Below, one piece after another: positions 1-8,758 of a stretch of 64,000 nt of DNA. The notes under the pieces were generated by a model. The model searched no databases. It had not been told where the DNA came from and saw only the letters and a program-made list of their open reading frames with translations. Both the position numbers and the translations under genes were made by a program. The stretch spans positions 1-64,000 of the forward strand of contig DATIYI010000204.1 of the NCBI GenBank assembly GCA_035517695.1. Reading direction: 5' to 3'. The DNA comes from DATFVJ01 sp035517695 (GTDB lineage: Bacteria; Actinomycetota; Actinomycetes; Streptosporangiales; Streptosporangiaceae). Each line of letters begins with the position of its first letter. Position 1 is the first letter of the stretch.

Positions 1-65
1 ACCACACCCACGGCAATCTTGGTCCCGCCGATATCGATGACAATCGCAGGATTTGCTCCCGCCAC
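1..65 (-). CDS. ROK family protein, N-terminal fragment
   Basis: The reverse strand from 65 encodes VAGANPAIVIDIGGTKIAVG and runs off the window edge. DIGGTKIAVG is the phosphate-1 loop of the ROK (repressor/ORF/kinase) sugar-kinase family, which binds ATP at the very N-terminus. A GTG at 65 is preceded by GGAGG with a 6-nt spacer, so it is preferred over the in-frame GTG at 71, which would sit directly on the ribosome site. There is no room for an N-terminal winged-helix domain before the loop, so a kinase such as glucokinase or N-acetylglucosamine kinase is more likely than a ROK repressor. The substrate cannot be told from this fragment. Confidence 0.7.
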   Translation of the reverse strand, partial: MAGANPAIVIDIGGTKIAVGV

Positions 66-468
66 GCTCACCCTCCTGTTCCGGCGCCGAACATCAAGAG
101 CAGCGCTGTGAACCAGCACAAGTGATTTCGCCCGCTGATCGGGCCGATCTCAGCGAAGAACCCGCCGGCCACCCCGGCCGCGGGCGCGGCGGACCGTTCG
201 TACATCATGATCGGCCATTGCCGGAAAACGCAGCTCCCCGGCATCGGCAGAGAAGACTTCGCCAGGCAGGACGCCCGCGCCGCGCTGGCTGGCGGCGCTC
301 GCCACGCCAGGGCCCGCCGCGAGGCCAGCCCGAAGAAGGCCACGGGACTCCCCTCAAAGCACCTACGGAGTTCTAAAAGTGTCTGAGAGGTGATTCTCGC
401 GGCTATGAACCAGCCTGGCCAAGCTAAGTCAGATGCGAAGTTGCCTGGACAAGACATAGTGTCGAACG
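66..468. other. Intergenic region, no supported gene
   Basis: This stretch lies between the divergent ROK gene and the AAA+ ATPase gene. Open frames on both strands are Arg/Pro/Ala-rich and show no recognisable domain, so I do not call a gene. It must hold the promoters for both flanking genes. A TAGTGT hexamer at 457-462 lies 6 nt before the ATPase GTG and could be a -10 element of a leaderless transcript, but no good -35 is visible. Confidence 0.4.
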
Positions 469-1926
469 GTGCCGTCACCGATCCAGCCCCCGGCTTCCGC
501 CGCGACGCAACCCCGGACGGAGCCACCCGCAGCCGCGACACTCCGGGAACTGCGCGCCTCCGGACATCAGCATCACACCATCAAAGAGGAAATCAGGCAG
601 AACCTGCTCGCACTGATGCGGGCCGGTCGCGACCGCTTCCCGGGCATCGTCGGGTTCGACACCACCGTGCTCCCGCACGTTGAGCGTGCCCTGCTCGCCG
701 GACATGACATCGTCCTGCTCGGCGAGCGCGGCCAGGGAAAGACCCGGCTGATCCGGACCATCGCGGGGCTGCTCGACGAATGGACCCCAGCGGTCGCCGG
801 CTGCGAGATCAACGACCATCCGTACGCGCCGGTTTGCGCGCGCTGCCGCCGGCTGGCCGCCGAGCGGGGCGGAGACCTGGACATCATCTGGCGGCACCGG
901 GATGAAAGGTACGGCGAGAAACTCGCCACCCCGGACACCAGCGTCGGCGACCTGATCGGCGACGTCGACCCCGTCAAGGTCGCGTCGGGGCGCACGCTCG
1001 GCGATCCGGAAACCGTCCACTTCGGGCTGGTTCCGCGCACCAACCGCGGGGTCTTCTGCCTGAACGAGCTGCCCGACCTGGCCGAGCGCATCCAGGTGGC
1101 GCTGCTGAACGTGCTCGAGGAACGGGACATCCAGGTCCGCGGCTACGCGCTGCGGCTCCAGCTCGACCTTCTCCTGGTCGCAAGCGCCAACCCGGAGGAC
1201 TACACGAACCGCGGGCGCATCATCACGCCGCTGAAGGACCGCTTCGGCGCGGAGATCCGCACCCACTACCCGCTGACCCTCGAAGACGAACTCGCGCTCG
1301 TCCGGCAGGAGGCCCGGCTGCCCGGCGCCGGCCAGGATCCCGGCGGGCCGCTGCCGGGCCACCTGGTAGAGGTCATCGCCCGGTTCACCCGCCTCGTCCG
1401 GACTTCGGGCGCCATCGACAGCCGTTCGGGTGTATCGGCACGTTTCGCCATCGCGGCGGCGGAGAGCGTGACCGCCTCAGCCGTCCGCCGCGCTGCCTTG
1501 ACCGGCGAGGACCAGCCAGTGGCACGAGTCTGCGACCTCCCGGTGATCGTGGACACGCTCCGCGGCAAGGTCGAATTCGAGGTCAGCGAGGAGGGCAGGG
1601 AGCAGGAGGTGCTCACCCACCTGCTGCGACGCGCGATAGCCGACACGTTCCGCGCCTGCCTCGGCAGCGCCGACCTGTCCGGGCTGCTCGCCAAGTTCGA
1701 CCGCGGCGGCACGATCGAGTCGGGTGAGCTCACGCCCGCCCGTGACCTGCTCGGCCGTGCAGGCGAGGTCCCGGGGCTGGCCCGGATCATGGAGCGTCTC
1801 GGTATGGACGGCGGCGAATCACCAGGCCACGCCGCCGCCGCGCTCGAGTTCACGCTGGAAGGCCTGTACCTGATGCGGCGGTTGTCGAAGGACAGCAGCG
1901 GCGGCGCGGCCGTCTACCGGACGTGA
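469..1926 (+). CDS. MoxR-like AAA+ ATPase (Mg-chelatase/sigma-54-interaction type)
   Basis: A 485-residue AAA+ ATPase. The Walker A loop GERGQGKT is at residues 85-92 and a Walker B-like FCLNELPDL near 196-204, with a sensor-like LLVASANPEDY around 235. The insert between them (KLATPDTSVGDLIGDVDP) is typical of MoxR/Mg-chelatase-type ATPases that work with VWA partners. The GTG at 469 is the first possible start, because an in-frame TAG lies at 457-459. The VWA gene follows after 21 nt and is surely co-transcribed. In known MoxR/VWA pairs the ATPase remodels or inserts metal into a client with the VWA protein as adaptor; the client here is unknown. Automated annotation often calls this family sigma-54-interacting regulator, but no DNA-binding domain is visible. 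Confidence 0.85.
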   Translation: MPSPIQPPASAATQPRTEPPAAATLRELRASGHQHHTIKEEIRQNLLALMRAGRDRFPGIVGFDTTVLPHVERALLAGHDIVLLGERGQGKTRLIRTIAGLLDEWTPAVAGCEINDHPYAPVCARCRRLAAERGGDLDIIWRHRDERYGEKLATPDTSVGDLIGDVDPVKVASGRTLGDPETVHFGLVPRTNRGVFCLNELPDLAERIQVALLNVLEERDIQVRGYALRLQLDLLLVASANPEDYTNRGRIITPLKDRFGAEIRTHYPLTLEDELALVRQEARLPGAGQDPGGPLPGHLVEVIARFTRLVRTSGAIDSRSGVSARFAIAAAESVTASAVRRAALTGEDQPVARVCDLPVIVDTLRGKVEFEVSEEGREQEVLTHLLRRAIADTFRACLGSADLSGLLAKFDRGGTIESGELTPARDLLGRAGEVPGLARIMERLGMDGGESPGHAAAALEFTLEGLYLMRRLSKDSSGGAAVYRT

Positions 1927-1947
1927 GGGAATGCGGACCTAAGGGAA

Positions 1948-3981
1948 ATGGCGAATTCGGGAAGTTACCGCTACGGGCCCTACCACGATGCGCCCGACCC
2001 GCTCGCGGCGCCGTTCGACGTTCGAACCGCGCTCGACGAGATGTCGGACGCCATCCTGGGCGGCAGCGCACCCGCGGACGCGCTGCGCGAGGCCCTGCGG
2101 CGCGGGGTGGGTGACCGGCAAGGGCTTGACGATCTGATCCGCCGGGTTCGTGAGCGGCTGCGCGAGGTACGGGAGCGTGGGCGCGCCGACGGGCTACTCG
2201 AGCAGGCGCGAGCGCTGCTTGACACCGCCATCGGGCAGGAGCGTGCCGACCTTTTCCCCGATCCGAGCGACGATGCGCGGATGGCCGAGGCAGAGCTGGA
2301 TACGCTGCCCAGCGAGACCGCCCAGGCCATCAGGTCCCTGTCCACCTACCAGTGGCGGTCGGATGCCGCCAGGGAGACTTTCGAACGGCTCAAGGACCTG
2401 CTCCGGCGGGAAGTGCTCGACAGCCAGTTCCGCGGCATGAAGGACGCGCTGGCCCAGCCGGACCCTGCCGCCATGCAGCGGGTCAAGGACATGATGTCCA
2501 ACCTGAGCGGGATGCTCGAGGCGGACGCGCGCGGCGAACATCGGCAGCGGGATTTCGACGACTTCATGCGCAAGTACGGGGAGTTCTTCCCGGAAAGCCC
2601 GCAGAATCTCGACGAGCTCGTCGACTCGCTCGTCCGGCGGATGACCGCCGCGCACCGGGTCTTGGACTCGCTCTCAGCGGAGCAGCGCGCCGAGCTTGCC
2701 GCGATGATGGAAGGGGCGATGGCCGACGCGGGCCTAGCCGCGGAGATGTCCCGGTTGGCCGGGGCCCTGCGCGCGCGCCGCCCGGACATGGACGCCCCGG
2801 CAGGTGGGCGCACAGACACACTGGCCGGGGAAGAACCGCTTGGTCTCGGCGACGCCACCACCGCGATCGAGGAACTCGCCGATCTGGCCGAGCTCGATGC
2901 GACGCTGCGGCAGGACTACCCTGGCGCGCGCCTGGACGACGTCGACGAGGCAGCGGTACGGCGGGCGCTCGGCCGCCGCGCCGTCGACGACATGGAAAGC
3001 CTGCGGCGGATCGAACGTGAGCTCGAGAAGCAGGGCTATCTGCGCCGGTCGGGCGGGCAGCTGGAACTGACACCGAAGGCGGTCCGCAGGCTCGGGGATA
3101 CCGCGCTTCGCCGCGTGTTCGCCGAGCTGAGCGAGGGCCGCGCGGGCGATCACGACCAGCAGGATGCCGGCCATGCCGGGGAGCCAACAGGAAGCACCAG
3201 GCAGTGGGAGTTCGGCGACGAGCAGCCGATCGACGTGTCGGCGACGGTGCGCAACGCGGTGCTACGATCAGCGACCCGCGCGCCTGCCGCGGTGGATGGC
3301 GGCGCTGCGGCAGGCGCCGGACCTGCGCGAGACACCGGCGTGGCGGCTGTGCACCTGTCCGTGGACGACTTCGAGGTGACCGAGACCGAGCGTCGCACGG
3401 CGGCCGCGGTCTGCCTGCTTGTGGACCTGTCCTACTCGATGGCGTTGCGGGGCACGTGGGGCGTCGCAAAGCAGACCGCGCTCGCCCTGCACTCACTGAT
3501 CAGGACCAGGTTCCCGCTGGATGCGGTCCAGATTGTCGGCTTCTCCAACTACGCGCGCGAGCTGCGGGAGACGGAACTGGCGGGCCTGGGCTGGGACATG
3601 GTCCAGGGCACCAACCTGCACCATGCGCTGCTGATCGCGGGCCGCCACCTCGACAAGCATCCCGAGCACGAGCCTGTCGTGCTCATCGTGACGGATGGTG
3701 AGCCGACCGCGCATCTGCTTCGCAACGGGCGGCCGTACTTCGACTGGCCGCCCGCGCCAGAAACGATCGAACTCACGCTCGCCGAGGTAGACAAGATGAC
3801 CAGACGCCGCGCGGTGCTGAACATTTTCATGCTCGCCGAGGACGAGCGGCTCACGGCGTTCGTCGAGGAAGTGGCGCGGCGCAACGGTGGCAGGCTGTTC
3901 CGCCCGGAACCACAGCGGCTCGGTGAATACGTGGTCGCGGACTTCCTGCGCACCCGCCGCGGCCGCGCCGCCCGCCGCTGA
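1948..3981 (+). CDS. VWA domain protein, partner of the upstream ATPase
   Basis: A 677-residue soluble protein. The first 470 residues are charged, mostly helical and without a known catalytic motif. The C-terminal third is a von Willebrand factor A domain: the MIDAS motif DLSYS is at residues 493-497, a GTNLHHAL segment carries the conserved threonine, and TDGEPT near 582 supplies the last MIDAS aspartate, so metal binding looks intact. There is no signal peptide or membrane helix, so it should be cytoplasmic. It starts 21 nt after the AAA+ gene and is followed by a hairpin. Such pairs (MoxR-VWA, BchD/I-like) act together; this pair is widespread in actinobacteria, but I know of no defined substrate. 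Confidence 0.85.
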   Translation: MANSGSYRYGPYHDAPDPLAAPFDVRTALDEMSDAILGGSAPADALREALRRGVGDRQGLDDLIRRVRERLREVRERGRADGLLEQARALLDTAIGQERADLFPDPSDDARMAEAELDTLPSETAQAIRSLSTYQWRSDAARETFERLKDLLRREVLDSQFRGMKDALAQPDPAAMQRVKDMMSNLSGMLEADARGEHRQRDFDDFMRKYGEFFPESPQNLDELVDSLVRRMTAAHRVLDSLSAEQRAELAAMMEGAMADAGLAAEMSRLAGALRARRPDMDAPAGGRTDTLAGEEPLGLGDATTAIEELADLAELDATLRQDYPGARLDDVDEAAVRRALGRRAVDDMESLRRIERELEKQGYLRRSGGQLELTPKAVRRLGDTALRRVFAELSEGRAGDHDQQDAGHAGEPTGSTRQWEFGDEQPIDVSATVRNAVLRSATRAPAAVDGGAAAGAGPARDTGVAAVHLSVDDFEVTETERRTAAAVCLLVDLSYSMALRGTWGVAKQTALALHSLIRTRFPLDAVQIVGFSNYARELRETELAGLGWDMVQGTNLHHALLIAGRHLDKHPEHEPVVLIVTDGEPTAHLLRNGRPYFDWPPAPETIELTLAEVDKMTRRRAVLNIFMLAEDERLTAFVEEVARRNGGRLFRPEPQRLGEYVVADFLRTRRGRAARR

Positions 3982-3992
3982 CCTAGGGTCGA

Positions 3993-4011
3993 ACCAGGGA
4001 TCCACCCTGGT
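3993..4011 (+). terminator. Hairpin after the AAA+/VWA operon
   Basis: ACCAGGG (3993-3999) and CCCTGGT (4005-4011) form a perfect 7-bp stem with a 5-nt loop, 12 nt after the VWA stop codon. There is no T-tract, which is usual for actinobacterial terminators. Confidence 0.5.
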
Positions 4012-4185
4012 GACACGGGGCGCCGCGGCCGGTGACGATGGCACGGTGGCACCGACATAGCCCTTCTCCCGGGCGACGATGTGCGCGGATTTTCCCATTC
4101 GGAGCTGGCTGGGCCTCGCGGCACCCGCTGACGAGTGCGCGACGCGGCGTGACGAGAAGTGCCCGACCATAAGAAGGAAGCGGCC

Positions 4186-5394
4186 ATGAACATTAACCCG
4201 CCGGCGGCTGAGCCGCAACCGCCCGCATCGCCGCGGCGCGGTGCGCCGACCATCATTAGGCAGGGCAAAGACGGCGCTCCAGCACCCCTCACTAGCCGCG
4301 CCTACCTGGCGACCGAATGGTGCGCTGCGATCCTCGCTACCGGGCTGTCGGCGGCATCGGAGCTGGTCAGCTTAAAGGGCTCGCCCGCCGCCGGGGCCGT
4401 GGGCGTTCTCGCGCGGTGGCGGCCCTGTCCTGCCCCGGCCGCTGCCGATTGCCGCCAGTGCGGCCCTGCCGTGCCCATGCCAGGCGCCGGCGAGCACTCG
4501 CGGTGGATCGATCTCGACGGCCCTGTCCACTACCTGGACTTCGGCGGTCCGGCTGACGGGCCGACGGTCGTGTGCGTGCACGGGCTCGCCGGGTCGGCGG
4601 ACAACTGGTCGGCGATCGCTCCGTCGCTGACGGACCGCTACCGCTTGCTCGCCCCGGATCTGGCGGGGCACGGCCTTAGCCGGTCCCTGGGGCGCGGCAC
4701 CGACGTGGTGGCGAACCGGGCGCTGCTACACCGTTTCATCGAAACCGTGGCGCCGTCGCCCACGACCCAGGTGATTCTCATCGGTAACTCGATGGGCGGC
4801 ATGATCTCGTTGCTCGAGGCCAGCGCAGCTCCGGGCACCGTCGCCCGCCTGGTGCTGCTCAACCCGGTCCTGCCCTTGGTGCTCGCGCGGCCGGACCCGT
4901 TCGTCACCCCGATGCTCGCCGCGTACGCTATGCCGGGCCTTGGCCCGCTGCTGATGGCACGCCGCCGTCACATGTCACCGGAGGCGCTCGTCGCCAGCCT
5001 GCTGTCGCTGTGCTGTGCGGATGCCTCACGTGTGTCCGCTGAGATTCTCGCTCAGCATGTCGCGGTAGCCCGCGAGCTTCTGCTGGCCGCAGATACCGAG
5101 CGGGAGATTGCCGCTGCCGCCCGGTCCATCATTGTCACCGCAGGCTACCTGCGCGGCATGGCGTACCGGCGCGGGATCCGCTCGGTGACCTGCCCTGTAC
5201 TGCTGCTGCACGGCGTGCGTGACCGGGTGGTACCCATAGGCATCGCCAGGGCGGCGGCGCGCGCCAACCCCGCCTGGACGCTGGTGGCAATGCCCGATGT
5301 GGGTCACGTACCTCAGCTGGAAACGCCGCGCGAGACCGCCAGGATCATCACCGCCTGGCTCGGCTCAGCCGAGCGGCGAGGAGCTGAATCATGA
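4186..5394 (+). CDS. Alpha/beta hydrolase
   Basis: A 402-residue alpha/beta-fold hydrolase. The oxyanion-hole segment HGLAGSADNW lies near residue 130, the nucleophile elbow GNSMGG places Ser202, an acid is likely in HGVRDRVVP, and the catalytic His is in VGHVPQLE near the C-terminus. About 120 residues at the N-terminus precede the fold and include an Ala/Leu-rich stretch, with no clear signal peptide. The ATG at 4186 has AAGAAGGAAG five nt upstream; an in-frame GTG at 4159 lacks such a site. The gene overlaps the convergent aldehyde dehydrogenase by 6 bp. The family covers esterases, lipases and C-C hydrolases, and the substrate is unknown. Confidence 0.85.
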   Translation: MNINPPAAEPQPPASPRRGAPTIIRQGKDGAPAPLTSRAYLATEWCAAILATGLSAASELVSLKGSPAAGAVGVLARWRPCPAPAAADCRQCGPAVPMPGAGEHSRWIDLDGPVHYLDFGGPADGPTVVCVHGLAGSADNWSAIAPSLTDRYRLLAPDLAGHGLSRSLGRGTDVVANRALLHRFIETVAPSPTTQVILIGNSMGGMISLLEASAAPGTVARLVLLNPVLPLVLARPDPFVTPMLAAYAMPGLGPLLMARRRHMSPEALVASLLSLCCADASRVSAEILAQHVAVARELLLAADTEREIAAAARSIIVTAGYLRGMAYRRGIRSVTCPVLLLHGVRDRVVPIGIARAAARANPAWTLVAMPDVGHVPQLETPRETARIITAWLGSAERRGAES

Positions 5395-6930
5395 GCCAGC
5401 CCGGGCGCCTCGGCGGCGGGGCAGGGTGCCCGCGCGGCCGTGCCGCAGGGTGGTCAGGGTGACGATCGCCTTGTCCGCGCGGGCGGATCTGGCGAAGGTG
5501 GTCAGGTGCAGCGGCGGCCTGAAGCGCTGCCGGGCGACCGCCTTGGCGGTGGTGAATTCGCGTAGCCCGTCGGGGCCATGGATTCGCCCGAAGCCGGATT
5601 GCCCGACCCCTCCCCAGGGCAGTGACGGTATGGCGGCGTAGGAGATGACCGAGTTCACCGTGACCATTCCAGCGCGGATCCGGCGCGCCAGCCCGGCGCC
5701 GTGGGCGCGCGAGAACACGGTCGCGCCCAGACCGTAGGCCGAGGCGTTGGCGCGGCGGACGGCCTCGTCCATGCCGGGCACCTTCGCGATGGTCAGGGTC
5801 GGGCCGAAGGTTTCCTCGGTCACCGCCGAGGAGTCCTCGGGCACATCCAGCAGCACCGTCGGCTGCACGTAACGCTCGCCCACCGCGTCCGAACCGCCGA
5901 CGACCGCCCTGCCGCCGCGCGCGAGTGCGTCGGCGATGTGCCTGCGGATCACGCCTGATTGCGTCGGCATCGTCATCGGGCCGATCTTCTGGCCGGGCCC
6001 TGCCCGCAGGTCGCGGGCACGGGCGGTGACCTCGGCGACAAACGCGTCATAGACCCGTTCGTGGACGTAGACCCGCTCGACCCCGATGCAGGTCTGCCCG
6101 GCGTTGGCCATACCACCCCAGACGGCCGCGTCGGCGGCCGCGGGGATGTCGGCGTCGGCGTCGACGAGCAGCGCGTCCTTGCCGCCGCCCTCGATGATGA
6201 CAGGGACAAGCCCGTCGGCGCAGGCGTGCATCACCTTCTTCCCGGTGGCCGCGGAGCCAGTGAAGGCAACCTTGTCCAGGCCGGCGTGGCATAGTGCGTT
6301 CCCGGTCGCGCCAAAGCCGGTGATCAGCTGCAGGACCGGCGCTTCGGGTACCACCTGCGTGAAAGCGTCCACCAGCCACGCGCCGACGCCTGGAGTGTGC
6401 TCGCTCGGCTTGAAGACCACCGCGTTGCCGGCGGCCAGGGCATAGGCGATGGAGCCGACCGGGGTGAACACCGGGTAGTTCCAGGGCCCGATCACCCCGA
6501 CGACGCCGAGGGGCTGGTACTCGACCGTCGCGGTGTGGCTGACCATCAGCAGTCCGGGGCGCGCCCGCCGCGGGCCGAGCACCTTGCGTGCGTGCTTGGC
6601 CGCCCACGCGATGTGCTCGATCGCGAGCACGATCTCCAGCTGCGCGTCCGAATGCGGTTTGCCGTTCTCGGCGTGGACGAGCTCGGCAAGTTGGCCGATG
6701 CGGCGGGTGAGCACGCCCGCCCACGTGGTGAGCCGCCGGGAGCGTTCGGCGTGCGGCAGCGGCGACCAGAAGGCGGTGGCGGCCCTGGCACGCGCCACCG
6801 TGGCGTTCACCTCCTCGGCGTCGTACACGGGGTAGGTGCCGACGACCTCGCCCGTCGCCGGGTCCAGCGAGTCGAAGGTCACCGGGCCAGCATGATCGGT
6901 GATCAATGATTCGGACGGTGTGGTGGTCAC
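5389..6930 (-). CDS. Aldehyde dehydrogenase family protein
   Basis: A 513-residue NAD(P)-dependent aldehyde dehydrogenase of usual length. The cofactor-binding motif GPWNYP is at 149-154 and FTGSAATGKKV at about 223-233. The general-base glutamate is in the EGGGKD segment (Glu247) and the nucleophilic cysteine in GQTCIG (Cys281). The usual ELGGK is changed to EGGGK, but the catalytic Glu is kept. Its start overlaps the stop of the GMC oxidoreductase by 4 bp (ATGA), so the pair is translationally coupled and probably oxidises an alcohol to an acid through the aldehyde. It resembles the succinate-semialdehyde/broad-range ALDH group; the substrate is not determined. Confidence 0.9.
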   Translation of the reverse strand: MTTTPSESLITDHAGPVTFDSLDPATGEVVGTYPVYDAEEVNATVARARAATAFWSPLPHAERSRRLTTWAGVLTRRIGQLAELVHAENGKPHSDAQLEIVLAIEHIAWAAKHARKVLGPRRARPGLLMVSHTATVEYQPLGVVGVIGPWNYPVFTPVGSIAYALAAGNAVVFKPSEHTPGVGAWLVDAFTQVVPEAPVLQLITGFGATGNALCHAGLDKVAFTGSAATGKKVMHACADGLVPVIIEGGGKDALLVDADADIPAAADAAVWGGMANAGQTCIGVERVYVHERVYDAFVAEVTARARDLRAGPGQKIGPMTMPTQSGVIRRHIADALARGGRAVVGGSDAVGERYVQPTVLLDVPEDSSAVTEETFGPTLTIAKVPGMDEAVRRANASAYGLGATVFSRAHGAGLARRIRAGMVTVNSVISYAAIPSLPWGGVGQSGFGRIHGPDGLREFTTAKAVARQRFRPPLHLTTFARSARADKAIVTLTTLRHGRAGTLPRRRGARAGS

Positions 6931-8540
6931 GGTGTCGGCTCCTGGGCAGTAAGGGGTGGCATGCCGCGGACGAGGTCGGCCGCCTTCTCCGCGATCATGA
7001 TGGTGGGTGCGTTGGTGTTGCCGCGGGGGATGGCTGGCATCACCGAGGCATCGACGACCCGGAGGCCCTCGATCCCGTAGACGCGCAGCTGCGGGTCCAC
7101 GACAGCGCCCTCGCCGCTGCCCATCGCACAGGTGCCGGCCGGGTGGTAGAGCGTCTGGGCCCGGTCCCGGATGTGGCCGAGCAGCTGCTCGTCGGTGCTG
7201 TCGCGTCCATCGGCGGGCAGGAACGGGCGATCGCGCAGTCTGCGCATCGGGGCTTGGTCGGCGATCTCAAGAAGGGTCCGGCAGCCGGCCAGCATGGCGT
7301 CGAGATCGGCCGGGTCATCGAAGTAACCCGCGTCGATCTCCGGCCGCCACAGCGGGTCTCGCGTTGCCAGCCGCAGCCGTCCGCGACTGGCCACGGCGAC
7401 CAGCGTGGCGCCGGTGGCAACCATCCGGCTGGTCGGTTCCCGCAAACCATTGTCGTAGAAGCCGGTCGGCGCCGTCAGCGCTTGGATGTCCGGGGCGGGC
7501 AGGCCGTCACGGCTGGCGAAGAACGCACCGGCCTCACCGACGTTCGAGGCCAGCGGGCCGCGGCCGAGCAGCCGCCACTGGGCGAGCCGGCCTGGCGTGG
7601 CGAAGTCGAGCAGGTCGGTGGTGCCGCGGGTGTGCCACAGCAGCGGCACGACGGGGTGGTCCTGCAGGTTCTCGCCCACCGGCAGGTCGGCGACCACACT
7701 GATGCCGAGCTCACGCAGATGCGCCGCCGGGCCGACACCGGACAGCAACAGCAACTGCGGCGAGTTGATCGCGCCCCCGGCCAGCAGCACCTCCGCGCCG
7801 ACGTGCGCGGTCCGATCAGTGTCCTGCTGCCGGTATTCAACACCAGTCGCGCGCGCGCCCCGCACCACTATCCGGGTTGCCTGCGCGCTTGTTCTGACCT
7901 CCAGATTGGGCCGGTCAAGGGCTGGATTGAGGTAGCCGTCAGCGGCCGACCAGCGGCGCCCGCGCTTGCACGTGACCTGATAAAGCCCGGCGCCCTCCTG
8001 CGCAGCGCCGTTGAAGTCGTCGGTCGGCTTGAGCCCCCACGCGACTGCCGCCTGCACCCAGGCGCGGCTCAGCTCGTGGCTGTAGCGGCGGTCCTCGACG
8101 TGCAGCGGTCCGGTCCGTCCGTGGTACGGCTCGCCCAGACGGGTGTTGCCCTCCGAGCGGATGAAGTAGGGCAGCACGTCCGCGTAACCCCAGCCGGCGG
8201 CGCCGTGCCCGTCGCGCCAGCCGTCGTAGTCGACCCGGTTTCCCCGCATGTAGATCATCGCGTTCATCGCCGAGCAGCCGCCGACGGCCTTCATCCGGGG
8301 CCAGTACGCACGCCGGCCGCCGAGCTGCTTCTGCTCGACGGTGGTGTAGTTCCAGTCCCAGCGCGTCCTGAAGAGGGCGGAGAACGCGGCCGGGATGCGG
8401 ACCTCGTCGGCGTCGGCCGGCGGCCCCGCCTCCAGCAGCAGCACCGACACCGCCGGGTCCTCGGTCAGCCGCGCCGCCAACACACAGCCGGCGCTCCCTG
8501 CGCCGACGACGACGTAGTCGAAGGAATCCTGATCAGTCAC
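6927..8540 (-). CDS. GMC family oxidoreductase (choline dehydrogenase-like)
   Basis: A 537-residue FAD-dependent glucose-methanol-choline oxidoreductase. The N-terminal Rossmann motif is VVVGAGSAGCVLAARL, followed by LLLEAG; the GMC signature is around GGCSAMNAMIYMRG, and the second FAD region is VDASVMPAIPRGNTNAPT. The catalytic His lies in LYHPAGTCAMG and the partner position is Asn in RGNTNAP. GTG at 8540 has a GGGGGG stretch just upstream with suitable spacing, whereas the in-frame GTG at 8546 would overlap it. It is first in an operon with the aldehyde dehydrogenase. The pair is arranged like choline dehydrogenase/betaine aldehyde dehydrogenase (BetA/BetB), but no choline transporter or BetI is nearby, so the alcohol substrate is open. 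Confidence 0.9.
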   Translation of the reverse strand: MTDQDSFDYVVVGAGSAGCVLAARLTEDPAVSVLLLEAGPPADADEVRIPAAFSALFRTRWDWNYTTVEQKQLGGRRAYWPRMKAVGGCSAMNAMIYMRGNRVDYDGWRDGHGAAGWGYADVLPYFIRSEGNTRLGEPYHGRTGPLHVEDRRYSHELSRAWVQAAVAWGLKPTDDFNGAAQEGAGLYQVTCKRGRRWSAADGYLNPALDRPNLEVRTSAQATRIVVRGARATGVEYRQQDTDRTAHVGAEVLLAGGAINSPQLLLLSGVGPAAHLRELGISVVADLPVGENLQDHPVVPLLWHTRGTTDLLDFATPGRLAQWRLLGRGPLASNVGEAGAFFASRDGLPAPDIQALTAPTGFYDNGLREPTSRMVATGATLVAVASRGRLRLATRDPLWRPEIDAGYFDDPADLDAMLAGCRTLLEIADQAPMRRLRDRPFLPADGRDSTDEQLLGHIRDRAQTLYHPAGTCAMGSGEGAVVDPQLRVYGIEGLRVVDASVMPAIPRGNTNAPTIMIAEKAADLVRGMPPLTAQEPTP

Positions 8541-8592
8541 GCGCACCCCCCGGAACGATCATGCCGGTCGTGGCGAAACGGGCCAGGTGGAA

Positions 8593-8644
8593 CCCGGCGC
8601 CCGCCACCTGCCCGGCGCCGCCACCTGCCCGGCGCCGCCACCTG
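8593..8644. repeat. 17-bp tandem repeat, three copies
   Basis: The unit cccggcgccgccacctg occurs at 8611-8627 and 8628-8644, with an 18-bp variant at 8593-8610. It lies in the leader region upstream of the GMC oxidoreductase gene. Confidence 0.8.
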
Positions 8645-8728
8645 CCTGAAGTTGCGACGCGATGACGTCGCTTTCACACTCATCGTCACCCGGCCGCTGG
8701 AGCCGTGTCGATAGCGTCGTCCCCCGGT

Positions 8729-8758
8729 GTTAACCCTAGGTTCGACCCTAGGGTTAAC
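8729..8758 (-). terminator. Perfect 12-bp inverted repeat at the end of the LuxR gene
   Basis: The arms gttaaccctagg (8729-8740) and cctagggttaac (8747-8758) are perfectly complementary around a 6-nt loop. The right arm contains the TAA stop of the LuxR-family gene, so on the reverse strand this is a strong hairpin at the 3' end of its transcript. It could also be an operator for the downstream GMC gene. Confidence 0.6.

Noticed and set aside
475..1362. Long reverse-strand frame opposite the AAA+ ATPase
   Set aside because: Low-complexity translation without domains; the forward frame has clear Walker motifs.
6906..8714. 602-codon forward frame opposite the GMC oxidoreductase
   Set aside because: Shadow frame caused by high GC; no motif, and the reverse strand encodes a complete enzyme.
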